The notes: generated from the sequence alone by a model not told the origin. Positions 1 to 9,940 are shown, counted from the stretch's first letter. The stretch is DNA of 64,000 nt from Bacteroidetes bacterium MedPE-SWsnd-G2 (GCA_001874335.1 MPDE01000010.1:91072-155071), one strand, 5' to 3'. Numbers and translations are program-made.

Positions 1-138
1 GAAAATGGTCATATTGTGACTGCACATATTTCTGGTAAAATGCGTATGCATTATATTAAGTTATTACCAGGGGATAAAGTAAAATTAGAAATGAGTCCTT
101 ACGATTTAACTAAGGCTAGAATAACTTATAGATACTAA
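1..138 (+). CDS. infA: Translation initiation factor IF-1 (3' part)
   Basis: The frame is open from the first base and ends in TAA. It encodes the last 45 residues of IF-1, the small OB-fold protein that binds the 30S A site during initiation. Visible family signatures are the stretch [20 protein letters not shown] and the C-terminal RITYRY. The family is about 72 residues long, so roughly the first 26 lie upstream of the window. It is followed four bases later by rpmJ, the usual order at the end of the spc/alpha ribosomal cluster. Identity is certain; only the start is missing. Confidence 0.96.
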   Translation, partial: ENGHIVTAHISGKMRMHYIKLLPGDKVKLEMSPYDLTKARITYRY

Positions 139-142
139 TACG

Positions 143-259
143 ATGAAAGTAAGAGCATCAGTTAAAAAAAGAAGCGCCGACTGTAAATTAGTGCGTAGAA
201 AAGGTAGACTTTACGTGATTAATAAAAAGAATCCAAGATTCAAACAAAGACAAGGGTAA
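143..259 (+). CDS. rpmJ: Ribosomal protein L36 (bL36)
   Basis: A 38-codon gene starts at ATG 143 with [10 protein letters not shown] and ends QRQG. This is the zinc-ribbon 50S protein bL36. The first two zinc-ligand positions of the common form read S and C ([19 protein letters not shown]), and the usual C-terminal Cys/His ligands are absent ([10 protein letters not shown]), so this is the zinc-independent C- type. It lies between infA and rpsM with gaps of 4 and 2 bases, the usual translationally packed order, and is certainly co-transcribed. Confidence 0.95.
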   Translation: MKVRASVKKRSADCKLVRRKGRLYVINKKNPRFKQRQG

Positions 260-261
260 TT

Positions 262-636
262 ATGGCAAGAATTGCAGGTGTAGACATACCAAAACAGAAA
301 AGAGGAGTAGTCTCTTTAACTTATATCTATGGAATAGGTGCAAGTAGAGCAAAAGAAATTTTAGCAACTGCTAAAGTAGACGAGAGTACAAAAGTATCAG
401 ATTGGACAGACGAAGAAATAGGTAATATTCGTGACGCTGTTGGAACTTTTACAATCGAAGGTGAACTTCGTTCTGAAACTCAATTAAACATTAAGCGATT
501 AATGGATATTGGATGTTACAGAGGTATCCGTCATAGAGCAGGACTTCCATTAAGAGGTCAACGTACTAAGAACAACTCTAGAACGAGAAAAGGTAGAAGA
601 AAAACAGTTGCTAACAAAAAGAAAGCAACTAAATAA
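262..636 (+). CDS. rpsM: 30S ribosomal protein S13 (uS13)
   Basis: This 124-residue protein begins [20 protein letters not shown], the S13 signature. It carries the helix-two-turn-helix body and the basic C-terminal tail ([17 protein letters not shown]) that reaches tRNA in the P site and contacts 23S RNA. S13 sits in the 30S head and forms intersubunit bridges. Length and start match the family. It is followed 11 bases later by rpsK in the same operon. Confidence 0.98.
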   Translation: MARIAGVDIPKQKRGVVSLTYIYGIGASRAKEILATAKVDESTKVSDWTDEEIGNIRDAVGTFTIEGELRSETQLNIKRLMDIGCYRGIRHRAGLPLRGQRTKNNSRTRKGRRKTVANKKKATK

Positions 637-647
637 TAATTAGTAAT

Positions 648-1031
648 ATGGCAAAGTCAAGTACTAAAAAACGTAAAGTAATAGTTGACGCTATTGGTGA
701 AGCTCATATCACTGCTTCTTTCAATAACATTATTGTTTCTTTAACAAACAAAAAAGGAGATGTAATTTCATGGTCATCTGCTGGTAAAATGGGATTCCGT
801 GGATCTAAAAAAAATACACCTTACGCTGCTCAATTAGCTGCTGAAGATGCTGCAGGAGTGGCAAAAGAAGCTGGATTGAAAAAAGTAAAGGTATATGTTA
901 AAGGTCCTGGAAACGGTAGAGAATCTGCAATCAGATCTATCCATAACTTTGGAATAGAAGTTTCAGAAATTATCGATGTTACTCCATTACCACATAATGG
1001 TTGTAGACCTCCTAAGAGAAGAAGAGTTTAA
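648..1031 (+). CDS. rpsK: 30S ribosomal protein S11 (uS11)
   Basis: A 127-residue platform protein of the small subunit with the typical sequence [18 protein letters not shown] and the C-terminal signature [19 protein letters not shown]11 contacts 16S rRNA near the E site and helps place mRNA. Its length and start are standard. An 88-base gap containing a structured RNA element separates it from rpsD, which is longer than the other gaps in this cluster. Confidence 0.98.
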   Translation: MAKSSTKKRKVIVDAIGEAHITASFNNIIVSLTNKKGDVISWSSAGKMGFRGSKKNTPYAAQLAAEDAAGVAKEAGLKKVKVYVKGPGNGRESAIRSIHNFGIEVSEIIDVTPLPHNGCRPPKRRRV

Positions 1032-1048
1032 TTAATAAGTATAATAAA

Positions 1049-1104
1049 GAGGGAGTGTTGTTTATCGAAGGATAAGATTAAGACCTTAATTCATAAACAC
1101 CCTC
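1049..1104 (+). promoter_or_regulatory. Structured leader before rpsD (candidate S4 autoregulatory RNA)
   Basis: The rpsK-rpsD gap can fold into a long hairpin. GAGG (1049-1052), GTG (1055-1057) and TTTAT (1061-1065) pair in order with CCTC (1101-1104), CAC (1098-1100) and ATAAA (1093-1097), leaving bulges GA and TTG on the 5' side only. Inside, AAGG (1068-1071) can pair with CCTT (1084-1087). The hairpin ends 15 bases before the rpsD ATG. S4 is known to repress its own operon through structured leaders in other phyla. That this one binds S4 is inference. Confidence 0.5.
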
Positions 1105-1119
1105 ATAAACAAATTTAAA

Positions 1120-1725
1120 ATGGCAAGATATACTGGTCCTAAAACTAAAATAGCTCGTAAGTTTGGCGAGGCTATTTTTGGAGATGATAAAAATTTCGAA
1201 AAAAGAAATTACCCTCCAGGTCAACACGGTGCTAACAAGCGTCGTGGAAAGAAATCTGAATATGCAATCCAATTAATGGAGAAGCAAAAAGCAAAATACA
1301 CTTATGGTGTATTAGAGCGTCAATTCAGAAACATGTTCAAAAGAGCAACAGCTTCTAACGGAATTACAGGTGAAGTATTATTACAACTTTGTGAGTCACG
1401 TTTAGATAACGTTGTTTTTAGAATGGGTATTGCACCAACAAGAAGCGGAGCAAGACAATTAGTTTCTCACCGTCACATTACTGTAAACGGAGAAATCGTA
1501 AACGTACCATCTTACAACTTAAAAGCTGGAGATGTTGTTGCGGTAAGAGAAAAATCTAAATCTTTAGAAGCTATTCAAAATTCATTGGCAGCTAGCAGTC
1601 AAGTTTACGAATGGATTACTTGGAATAACGAAACAAAGGAAGGAACATACGTTTCTATCCCTGCAAGAGTTCAAATTCCAGAAAATATTAACGAACAATT
1701 TATCGTCGAATTATATTCTAAATAA
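1120..1725 (+). CDS. rpsD: 30S ribosomal protein S4 (uS4)
   Basis: This 201-residue primary 16S-binding protein begins [20 protein letters not shown]. Residues from about 90 form the S4 RNA-binding domain ([21 protein letters not shown]). S4 nucleates assembly of the 5' domain of 16S rRNA and forms part of the mRNA entry helicase. In many bacteria it is also the repressor of its own operon, which fits the hairpin just upstream. It is followed 20 bases later by rpoA. Confidence 0.98.
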   Translation: MARYTGPKTKIARKFGEAIFGDDKNFEKRNYPPGQHGANKRRGKKSEYAIQLMEKQKAKYTYGVLERQFRNMFKRATASNGITGEVLLQLCESRLDNVVFRMGIAPTRSGARQLVSHRHITVNGEIVNVPSYNLKAGDVVAVREKSKSLEAIQNSLAASSQVYEWITWNNETKEGTYVSIPARVQIPENINEQFIVELYSK

Positions 1726-1745
1726 TAACTGATACAAAACGCAAT

Positions 1746-2738
1746 ATGGCAATATTAAATTTTCAGAAGCCCGATAAAGTAATCATGATTGATTCTAATG
1801 AGTTTGAAGGTAAATTTGAATTCAGACCTTTAGAACCAGGATATGGTTTAACAGTAGGAAATGCTTTAAGAAGAGTTTTGTTATCTTCTTTAGAAGGATT
1901 TGCAATTACATCGGTAAAAATAGAAAGTGTTGATCACGAATTTTCTACCATTGCTGGAGTTGTGGAAGATGTTACAGAAATTATTTTGAACTTAAAGCAA
2001 GTTAACTTTAAGAGACAAATTGAAGAAATTGACAATGAGTCTGTTTCTATCTCAATTTCTGGACAAGAGCAAATCACTGCTGGTGATTTTCAAAAGTTTA
2101 TTTCAGGTTTTCAAGTGTTAAATACAGATTTAGTTATCTGTAACCTTGATCCTAAAGTTAACTTTAATATGGAAATTACTATTGAAAAGGGTAGAGGTTA
2201 TGTGCCTGCTGAAGAGAATAAAAAAGCTTCTGCACCAATAGGTACTATTTTTACTGATTCAATTTACACTCCAATTAAGAATGTAAAGTATAGCATTGAT
2301 AACTTCCGTGTAGAACAAAAGACAGATTACGAAAAATTAGTTTTCGAGATCATAACTGACGGTTCTATTCATCCAAAGGATGCTTTAACGGAAGCTGCTA
2401 AAATTTTAATCCACCACTTTATGTTATTCTCTGATGAGAGAATCACTTTAGAGGCAGATGAAATTGCTCAGACTGAAACTTATGATGAAGAATCACTTCA
2501 CATGAGACAACTGTTGAAAACTAAATTAGTTGATATGGACCTTTCAGTTCGTGCTCTTAATTGTTTAAAAGCGGCAGAAGTAGATACATTAGGAGATTTA
2601 GTATCTTTTAATAAAAACGATTTAATGAAATTCAGAAACTTCGGTAAGAAGTCTTTAACAGAGTTGGAAGAACTTGTAAATGTTAAGGGATTAAACTTCG
2701 GAATGGATTTAGGCAAGTATAAATTAGATAAAGATTAA
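1746..2738 (+). CDS. rpoA: DNA-directed RNA polymerase subunit alpha
   Basis: A 330-residue alpha subunit. The N-terminal assembly domain (about 1-235) contains [20 protein letters not shown], where two alpha subunits dimerise and hold beta and beta'. The C-terminal domain (about 255-325) contains [20 protein letters not shown] and [13 protein letters not shown], the helices that contact DNA and activators. The length is normal. It is the second-last gene of the ribosomal operon, which couples polymerase supply to ribosome synthesis. Confidence 0.98.
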   Translation: MAILNFQKPDKVIMIDSNEFEGKFEFRPLEPGYGLTVGNALRRVLLSSLEGFAITSVKIESVDHEFSTIAGVVEDVTEIILNLKQVNFKRQIEEIDNESVSISISGQEQITAGDFQKFISGFQVLNTDLVICNLDPKVNFNMEITIEKGRGYVPAEENKKASAPIGTIFTDSIYTPIKNVKYSIDNFRVEQKTDYEKLVFEIITDGSIHPKDALTEAAKILIHHFMLFSDERITLEADEIAQTETYDEESLHMRQLLKTKLVDMDLSVRALNCLKAAEVDTLGDLVSFNKNDLMKFRNFGKKSLTELEELVNVKGLNFGMDLGKYKLDKD

Positions 2739-2745
2739 TTAGGTT

Positions 2746-2763
2746 ATTTCTGTTTACAGAAAT
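2746..2763 (+). promoter_or_regulatory. Hairpin in the rpoA-rplQ gap
   Basis: ATTTCTGT (2746-2753) is followed after two bases by its exact complement ACAGAAAT (2756-2763). The result is an 8-bp stem (or 7 bp with a 4-base loop) in a 40-base gap, 15 bases before the rplQ start. There is no U-run, so it is not an intrinsic terminator. It could tune L17 translation or stabilise processed mRNA. The function is not shown by sequence. Confidence 0.4.
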
Positions 2764-2778
2764 CTAGCATATTGAAAA

Positions 2779-3246
2779 ATGAGACACGGAAAGAAATTTA
2801 ACCATTTAGGAAGAAAGACGGCTCACAGAAAAGCGATGTTGGCAAATATGGCTTGTTCTTTAATAGAACATAAACGTATCAACACAACTGTTGCTAAAGC
2901 TAAAGCTTTAAAACAGTTTGTTGAGCCAATGATTACTAAATCAAAAGAAGATACAACTCACAATAGAAGACTTGTATTTTCAAAATTGAGACAAAAGGAA
3001 GCAGTTGCAGAATTATTTAGAGATGTAGCAGCTAAAGTAGGAGATCGCCCAGGAGGTTATACAAGAATTATTAAGCTTGGAAACAGATTAGGTGATAACG
3101 CTGATATGGCAATGATAGAATTAGTTGATTACAATGAAATCTACAATGCAGGTAAACCAGCTAAAAAGAAATCTACTCGTAGAGGTAAAGCTAAAAAAGT
3201 TGAAACTCCAGTAGTTGAAACTCCAGCTCAAACTGAAGAAGAATAA
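2779..3246 (+). CDS. rplQ: 50S ribosomal protein L17 (bL17)
   Basis: This 155-residue protein begins [20 protein letters not shown], the L17 signature, and continues with the conserved [16 protein letters not shown] and [16 protein letters not shown]17 binds 23S rRNA near the exit tunnel. The last 35 or so residues are a low-complexity basic then acidic tail ([15 protein letters not shown], then [15 protein letters not shown]), longer than the roughly 120-residue enterobacterial protein and typical of Bacteroidota. It ends the operon and a strong terminator follows. Confidence 0.98.
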   Translation: MRHGKKFNHLGRKTAHRKAMLANMACSLIEHKRINTTVAKAKALKQFVEPMITKSKEDTTHNRRLVFSKLRQKEAVAELFRDVAAKVGDRPGGYTRIIKLGNRLGDNADMAMIELVDYNEIYNAGKPAKKKSTRRGKAKKVETPVVETPAQTEEE

Positions 3247-3265
3247 ATGTAAATCATTTATAGTT

Positions 3266-3303
3266 AAAAAAGGATAAACGTAATTGTTTATCCTTTTTTT
3301 TTT
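3266..3303 (+). terminator. Intrinsic terminator after rplQ
   Basis: AAAAGGATAAAC is followed after a short loop by GTTTATCC and a run of about ten T. It ends the ribosomal operon. Its stem is the same as that of the terminator at 4062. Confidence 0.9.
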
Positions 3304-3352
3304 ATATTTTCACAAGCCTTTTTATTAAATTATCGGCCTTAAATTTATTGTT

Positions 3353-4054
3353 ATGAAGTCCTTTTATTTAGCATTGTTTATTTGTTGTTCAGCCTTGTCT
3401 ATCGGTCAAACCAAGTACACATCTGGTACTAATGATGTCTCGCAATTTTCTGACAATGTCCAGAATAACGGGGTTTGGATAACTAATTCTTCTAAAAAGG
3501 ATCCTATTAAAGGGTCTGTATATTTGTATGATGGTTGGCAAAACATATCAACTGTTTATTTTGGTGATCAAGCTAATACTCTTACTAAGTTTAATTATAA
3601 TATTAAATACGATAGATTTGAAGCGAGGTTTTCTCAAGACTCGGTGTTGGTTTTAAATCCATTGAAAGTTACTAAGGTAATTGTGAATAATAGAGAATTT
3701 AAACGTATGGAGGACCCTAGTTCTCCTGGTTCAATGTCCTTTTTCGAAATTGTCTGCAATAGTGATAATGTTGTAATTATTAAACAACATCGTGTGTCTA
3801 AAAAGGAAGGCTCATTTAACCCTATGACACAACAACAAATTAAACCTGACGAGTACATTAAATCGGCAGTATATTTTGTGTCGAAGGATAAAGGTGAAAA
3901 ATTTAAGAAAACAAAATTAAAAAAATCTACAGTATTGTCTTTAGTAGATAGTGAGAAGCGCGAAGCAATTGCTAATTACGTAAAAGAGGAAAAACTGAGT
4001 TACAAGGATGAACAGGATTTGCATAAAATTCTGGAACATTCAAATAGTATTTAA
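3353..4054 (+). CDS. Secreted protein of unknown function
   Basis: I do not recognise this 233-residue protein. Residues 1-18 (MKSFYLALFICCSALSIG) look like a Sec signal peptide cut before QTKYTSG, and no lipobox is evident. The mature part has YLYDGWQNISTVYF and a tail rich in Lys and Glu (KFKKTKLKKSTVLSLVDSEKREAIANYVKEEKLS) without a T9SS sorting domain. It sits alone between rplQ and carA, each side closed by a terminator with the same stem, so it is probably its own transcription unit. The tail's VLSLVDSEKREAIANYVKEE looks helical; the body is probably beta-rich. Function unknown. Confidence 0.8.
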   Translation: MKSFYLALFICCSALSIGQTKYTSGTNDVSQFSDNVQNNGVWITNSSKKDPIKGSVYLYDGWQNISTVYFGDQANTLTKFNYNIKYDRFEARFSQDSVLVLNPLKVTKVIVNNREFKRMEDPSSPGSMSFFEIVCNSDNVVIIKQHRVSKKEGSFNPMTQQQIKPDEYIKSAVYFVSKDKGEKFKKTKLKKSTVLSLVDSEKREAIANYVKEEKLSYKDEQDLHKILEHSNSI

Positions 4055-4061
4055 AAATATT

Positions 4062-4097
4062 AAGGGATAAACATTTTAGTTTATCCTTTTTTTTTAT
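4062..4097 (+). terminator. Intrinsic terminator after the 3353-4054 gene
   Basis: GGGATAAAC and GTTTATCC form the stem, followed by nine or more T. The stem core GGATAAAC/GTTTATCC is identical to that of the terminator at 3266. Confidence 0.88.
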
Positions 4098-4122
4098 CAA
4101 TTTTGCAAAACTTTTTTTAGCA

Positions 4123-5226
4123 ATGAAATATCAAAAAAGAAACAAAGCTTTAATTTTATTGGCAGACGGAACTGTATTTTACGGTAAGTCCATTGGACGA
4201 GAAGGTACTGCTTTTGGGGAAGTATGTTTTAATACGGGAACCACTGGATATCAAGAAATTTTTACAGACCCTAGTTATTATGGGCAATTAATGGTGACTA
4301 CCAATGCTCATATTGGTAATTACGGAACAAAATCGGATGAAATGGAATCTGATTCAGTGAAAATTTCAGGATTAATTTGTAGAAACTTTAGTTTTGACTA
4401 CTCAAGAGTTTCAGCAGATGATTCATTAGATGGATTTTTTGAAAAGAACAATGTTGTAGCTATTTCAGATGTAGATACGAGAGCATTAGTTAGTTATATT
4501 AGAGATAATGGAGCTATGAATGCTGTGATTTCTACAGATGTAGATAATATTGATGCATTAAAAGCACAATTAGCTGATACTCCTGCTATGAATGGATTAG
4601 AATTAGCTTCTAAAGTATCTACCAAAGAAACGTATTATTTTGGTGACGAATCGGCACCTTTAAAAATAGCTGCATTAGATATAGGAATCAAGAAAAATAT
4701 TTTAAGAAACTTGGCAAGTAGAGGCGCATACATTAAGGTGTTTCCATACAATGCTACTTTTGAAGATATGAAAGCTTGGAATCCTGATGGTTACTTTTTA
4801 TCTAACGGGCCCGGTGATCCGGAACCTTTAGTTGAAGCACAAGCAGTAGCAAAAGAAATTATAGATAATAACCATCCTCTATTTGGTATTTGTTTAGGTC
4901 ACCAAGTTATTGCCATTGCAAACGGAATTTCTACTTATAAAATGCATAACGGTCATAGAGGGATTAATCATCCGGTTAAAAACCTACTAACAGGTAAGGG
5001 AGAAATAACCTCTCAAAACCATGGTTTTGCTATTAGTAGAGAAGATGCTGAGGCACATGAGGATATAGAAATCACTCATGTTCATTTAAATGACCATACG
5101 GTAGCCGGCATAAAGATGAAAACAAAGAATTGTTTCTCAGTTCAATATCATCCAGAAGCGAGTCCTGGTCCACATGACTCTTCTTACCTGTTCGATGAAT
5201 TTATTGAGAACATAAAGAACAAATAG
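4123..5226 (+). CDS. carA: Carbamoyl-phosphate synthase small (glutaminase) subunit
   Basis: This 367-residue protein hydrolyses glutamine and passes ammonia to CarB for carbamoyl phosphate, feeding pyrimidine and arginine synthesis. The N-terminal CPSase domain contains NTGTTGYQEIFTDPSYYGQ. The class I amidotransferase domain (from about 180) has nucleophile Cys257 in GICLGHQ and His343/Glu345 in QYHPEAS. Length is standard. The large subunit gene is not adjacent and does not appear in the window. The gene lies between rplQ and eno as in related flavobacteria, and its own terminator follows. Confidence 0.97.
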   Translation: MKYQKRNKALILLADGTVFYGKSIGREGTAFGEVCFNTGTTGYQEIFTDPSYYGQLMVTTNAHIGNYGTKSDEMESDSVKISGLICRNFSFDYSRVSADDSLDGFFEKNNVVAISDVDTRALVSYIRDNGAMNAVISTDVDNIDALKAQLADTPAMNGLELASKVSTKETYYFGDESAPLKIAALDIGIKKNILRNLASRGAYIKVFPYNATFEDMKAWNPDGYFLSNGPGDPEPLVEAQAVAKEIIDNNHPLFGICLGHQVIAIANGISTYKMHNGHRGINHPVKNLLTGKGEITSQNHGFAISREDAEAHEDIEITHVHLNDHTVAGIKMKTKNCFSVQYHPEASPGPHDSSYLFDEFIENIKNK

Positions 5227-5230
5227 TAAA

Positions 5231-5272
5231 GAAACCTCAAAGAAAATAAGAAATCTTTGAGGTTTTTTGTTT
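5231..5272 (+). terminator. Intrinsic terminator after carA
   Basis: AACCTCAAAG pairs with CTTTGAGGTT across a 12-base loop and is followed by a T-rich run. Confidence 0.9.
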
Positions 5273-5335
5273 TCGAAAACATTATAGTATGTTTTAAATG
5301 CAATAATGCCTACTAATAGAGTTAATTAAGTGCAT

Positions 5336-5350
5336 AATTCGTAAATTTGC
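5336..5350 (+). promoter_or_regulatory. eno promoter -7 region
   Basis: AATTCGTAAATTTGC contains a perfect Bacteroidota -7 box TAAATTTG (5342-5349), 32 bases before the eno ATG. I see no clear -33 TTG at the right distance. The same extended motif occurs before gltA and mdh. Confidence 0.6.
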
Positions 5351-5375
5351 TTGACAATTATAAATGATAAAATAA

Positions 5376-6671
<1,296 letters not shown>

Positions 6672-6687
6672 GCTTTTTAGAATATAA

Positions 6688-6719
6688 CAAAAAGCCTCTC
6701 CAATTGGAGAGGCTTTTTG
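6688..6719 (+). terminator. Intrinsic terminator after eno
   Basis: A perfect inverted repeat, AAAAGCCTCTCC against GGAGAGGCTTTT with a 4-base AATT centre, bounded by A and T runs. It can act on both strands. Confidence 0.92.
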
Positions 6720-6850
6720 CATTTGTCATGATTTGTTAATTGATTATTATCATTTTACAAATTAACATTTAAAGTATGGCTCTTCTTTGCGTGTTATACT
6801 TTTAAAATGCTTAAATTCATGTTGTTGTAATTCTTAAACCCATAGTTGTG

Positions 6851-8395
6851 ATGTCTAATATTTTGTTTGTTTGCGCTGAGAATGATGGTATAAATAACTG
6901 TAAAGCTGGCGGTATGGGAGACGTTGTAAGAGATGTGCCTAGGCAAATATCACAATTTGGCGATAAGGTTTCTGTATTGACTCCCTCGTATGGCAGACTT
7001 CATGTAAATCAAAAAAAAATAGTCGATTTACATTTTTTGTATCGCGGAAAGTCTCAATTGGCTGAATTATATGAAGTAGAACCTAAACGGCAAATGGATG
7101 GATTAACGCATTATGTCATTCATCATCCAGAAATTAAATCAGGAAATATTGCTGATATTTACTTTGATGACCCAGAACAACCGTTCTATACAGATGCTTG
7201 TACCTTTTCTATATTTTGTATTGCTGCCGCTCAAGCCATAAATGATAATTGTTTTGGCAACTTGGATGTAGCCCATCTTCACGATTGGCATACAAGTCTT
7301 CTTCTGTTTTTGAAGAATTATCACCCTCAATACAAGAACTTAAATTCTATTAGGTTTGTGTATTCAATCCATAATTTGGCAATTCAAGGTATACGCCCTT
7401 TTAATAATAATTATTCATCACTGCAATCATTCTATCCTGAGGTGTCTTGGTCGGAGCATGACCTTGTAGATCCGAGGTATAAGGACTGTATAAATTTAAT
7501 GGCTATTGGTATAAGATTCTCAGATGCTGTTCATACGGTTTCAGAATCGTATAAAGAAGATATTTTGAAACCCAGTAAATTTCCAGATTTTATAGGTGGA
7601 GAGGGGTTAGAAAACGACTTGACCGCGGCAAATAATGACCAAAAGTTATTCGGGATTTTAAATGGTTCTAATTATTCAAATATAAATGAGGAAGAAGCGG
7701 GTGCATTTTATAGGAATGCGGTTAGGGCTATTTTTAAATGGTTACAGAAACCAGATAAGCAGTACAAATCGGAGTTTCTAATTCATACAGGTGAGAAAAT
7801 TGCAGATTTAATGGAACAGCCACCCAGTTTTATCTGTGCGAGTGTCGCGCGATTAACACAACAAAAGTTCTATATGTTAAAAGCTCACCCTGAAAGCTTA
7901 GAGGCCATTTTAAAATCGCTTAAAAAGGTTAATGGAATTTATGTTATTCTTGGAACAGGTGCTCCAGAATACGAAGCATTTTTCAGGGCTTTGAGTTATA
8001 CCCATAAAAACTTAGTGTTCTTTAATGGGCAATCAGAAGAAGTGATCGATTCCATCTACACAGAGTCCAATCTCTATTTAATGCCTAGCTTATTTGAGCC
8101 TTGCGGTATTAGCCAGATGTTAGCAATGCGAAATGGACAACCGTGTTTGGTTCACGCTACAGGAGGATTAAAAGACACAGTACAGCATTTAAAAACAGGA
8201 TTCGTTTTTGATGGAGACACTTTAAAATCTAAAAGTGAAAACATGGTAAAAGTGTTCAACGAGGCCTTAGATTTGTATTTCAACAATAAAAGAACTTGGA
8301 ATAAAATTAGTAAAAAGGCAAAGTCAGAACGTTTTACTTGGTCAAAAGTTGTAAAAGAATACTATTCCAAATTATATAATTTACCTTTAGATTAA
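6851..8395 (+). CDS. glgA: Glycogen/starch synthase (GT5)
   Basis: A 514-residue GT5 glycosyltransferase that extends alpha-1,4-glucan from a sugar nucleotide. The N-terminal half has the GT5 glycan-binding loop in the form KAGGMGDVVRDVPRQI (usual KxGGL). The C-terminal half has LMPSLFEPCGISQMLAMRNG and HATGGLKDTV, the nucleotide-sugar site. ATG 6851 is preferred over the in-frame GTG at 6848. No glgB, glgC or phosphorylase gene is near, so it stands alone here. GT5 family is certain; whether it uses ADP- or UDP-glucose cannot be read. The symbol is by family. Confidence 0.88.
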   Translation: MSNILFVCAENDGINNCKAGGMGDVVRDVPRQISQFGDKVSVLTPSYGRLHVNQKKIVDLHFLYRGKSQLAELYEVEPKRQMDGLTHYVIHHPEIKSGNIADIYFDDPEQPFYTDACTFSIFCIAAAQAINDNCFGNLDVAHLHDWHTSLLLFLKNYHPQYKNLNSIRFVYSIHNLAIQGIRPFNNNYSSLQSFYPEVSWSEHDLVDPRYKDCINLMAIGIRFSDAVHTVSESYKEDILKPSKFPDFIGGEGLENDLTAANNDQKLFGILNGSNYSNINEEEAGAFYRNAVRAIFKWLQKPDKQYKSEFLIHTGEKIADLMEQPPSFICASVARLTQQKFYMLKAHPESLEAILKSLKKVNGIYVILGTGAPEYEAFFRALSYTHKNLVFFNGQSEEVIDSIYTESNLYLMPSLFEPCGISQMLAMRNGQPCLVHATGGLKDTVQHLKTGFVFDGDTLKSKSENMVKVFNEALDLYFNNKRTWNKISKKAKSERFTWSKVVKEYYSKLYNLPLD

Positions 8396-8449
8396 GGAGT
8401 TATATTTAGTTAAAATCACCATTATAACTAACAATCATTAGTCCTTTGG

Positions 8450-8480
8450 GAAGTCCAATATTTATGGGCTTTTTTCTTTT
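8450..8480 (+). terminator. Weak intrinsic terminator after the GT5 gene
   Basis: AAGTCC and GGGCTT form a 6-bp stem (one G-U pair) over a 9-base loop, followed by a T-rich run. Confidence 0.5.
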
Positions 8481-8517
8481 CGAAAACGTTATAGAAATAC
8501 CTTTATAAATCGTTAAT

Positions 8518-8533
8518 AATTTCGTAAATTAGC
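8518..8533 (+). promoter_or_regulatory. gltA promoter -7 region
   Basis: AATTTCGTAAATTAGC resembles the eno and mdh promoter cores. The -7 box TAAATTAG differs from TAnnTTTG at one position. It lies 35 bases before the gltA ATG. Confidence 0.45.
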
Positions 8534-8568
8534 ACTCCGAAAAAAAATCCTATAATACAAACTTACAT

Positions 8569-9855
8569 ATGTCAAAAACTGCTACATTAGAAATTGATGG
8601 TAAAAAGCATGAGTTTCCGTTAATTACGGGAACTGAAAACGAAACTGCAATAGATATTAAGAGCCTTAGAGCCGTTACAGGTGGGGTAACAACTATTGAT
8701 CCTGGATTTAAAAACACTGGTTCTTGTAAGAGTGCCATTACCTTTTTAAATGGTGAAGAAGGAATCTTAAGATACCGAGGATATTCTATTGAAGAATTAG
8801 CTGATAAGGCTGATTTCTTAGAAGTGGCTTACCTATTAATTTTTGGTGATTTACCTAACCAAGATCAGTTAGATAAATTTCATGCAGATATTAAGTCTAA
8901 ATCACTTATTGATGATGATGTTAAGAAAATTGTAGATGCATTTCCAAAGTCAGCTCACCCTATGGGAGTATTGGCGTCTTTGACAAGTGCTTTAACGGCT
9001 TTTAATCCTGCTTCTGTAAATGTTGACTCTGAAGAAGCAATGTATAATTCAGTAGTTAAAATACTTGGAAAATTTCCAGTATTAGTAGCTTGGACTATGC
9101 GTAAGAAAAAAGGACTTCCGTTAGATTACGGAGATAATACATTAGGTTATGTAGAGAATGTTTTAAAAATGATGTTCAAACAACCTAATGAGGAGTATCA
9201 CTTAAACCCGATTTTAGTCAATGCGTTAGATAAATTATTAATCTTGCATGCAGATCATGAACAAAACTGTTCTACTTCTACTGTAAGAGTTGTAGGTTCT
9301 TCGCACGCTGGTTTATTTGCGTCTTTATCTGCTGGGATTTCTGCACTTTGGGGACCTCTTCATGGAGGTGCTAACCAAGCTGTTTTAGAAATGCTTGAAG
9401 CTATTAAAGAAGATGGTGGAGATACAAAAAAGTATATGGCTAAGGCTAAGGATAAAAACGATCCTTTTAGATTAATGGGATTCGGACATAGAGTTTACAA
9501 AAACTTTGATCCAAGAGCAAAAATCATTAAAAAGGCGGCTGACGAAGTATTAAACGATTTAGGTGTAGATGATCCTATTTTAAATATCGCTAAAGGTCTT
9601 GAACAAGAGGCTTTAAATGACGATTACTTTGTACAACGTAAATTATATCCTAATGTAGATTTCTATTCAGGAATTATCTACAGAGCAATGGGGATTCCTA
9701 CCGAAATGTTTACTGTAATGTTTGCTTTAGGACGTTTACCAGGATGGATTGCACAATGGAGAGAAATGCGTTTAGAAAAAGAGCCTATTGGTAGACCACG
9801 TCAGGTGTATACTGGTGAAAACTTAAGAGCATTTGAGCCAATAGAAAATAGATAA
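8569..9855 (+). CDS. gltA: Citrate synthase
   Basis: A 428-residue type II citrate synthase that condenses acetyl-CoA with oxaloacetate at the entry to the TCA cycle. The catalytic residues are visible: His265 in PLHGGANQAV, His307 in GFGHRVYKNFDPR and Asp364 in PNVDFYSG. The N-terminal beta domain (TLEIDGKKHEFPLITGTENE) is present, as in the Gram-negative hexameric type regulated by NADH. Length is standard. It has its own promoter and a long hairpin downstream that abuts the next gene. Confidence 0.98.
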   Translation: MSKTATLEIDGKKHEFPLITGTENETAIDIKSLRAVTGGVTTIDPGFKNTGSCKSAITFLNGEEGILRYRGYSIEELADKADFLEVAYLLIFGDLPNQDQLDKFHADIKSKSLIDDDVKKIVDAFPKSAHPMGVLASLTSALTAFNPASVNVDSEEAMYNSVVKILGKFPVLVAWTMRKKKGLPLDYGDNTLGYVENVLKMMFKQPNEEYHLNPILVNALDKLLILHADHEQNCSTSTVRVVGSSHAGLFASLSAGISALWGPLHGGANQAVLEMLEAIKEDGGDTKKYMAKAKDKNDPFRLMGFGHRVYKNFDPRAKIIKKAADEVLNDLGVDDPILNIAKGLEQEALNDDYFVQRKLYPNVDFYSGIIYRAMGIPTEMFTVMFALGRLPGWIAQWREMRLEKEPIGRPRQVYTGENLRAFEPIENR

Positions 9856-9870
9856 TAATTATATTATAAT

Positions 9871-9940
9871 AAAAGCTGCTAAGGATGAATTAATTCCAAT
9901 GTCATAAGATGTTAGAAATTCAACCTTAGCAGCTTTTTTA
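9871..9940 (+). terminator. Long-loop terminator between gltA and the amidinotransferase gene
   Basis: AAAAGCTGCTAAGG (9871-9884) pairs with CCTTAGCAGCTTTT (9926-9939 region), a 14-bp perfect stem closing an unusually long loop of about 40 bases, and continues into T-rich sequence. The next ATG (9951) is only about ten bases after it, so the hairpin could act as a conditional attenuator. Confidence 0.7.
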
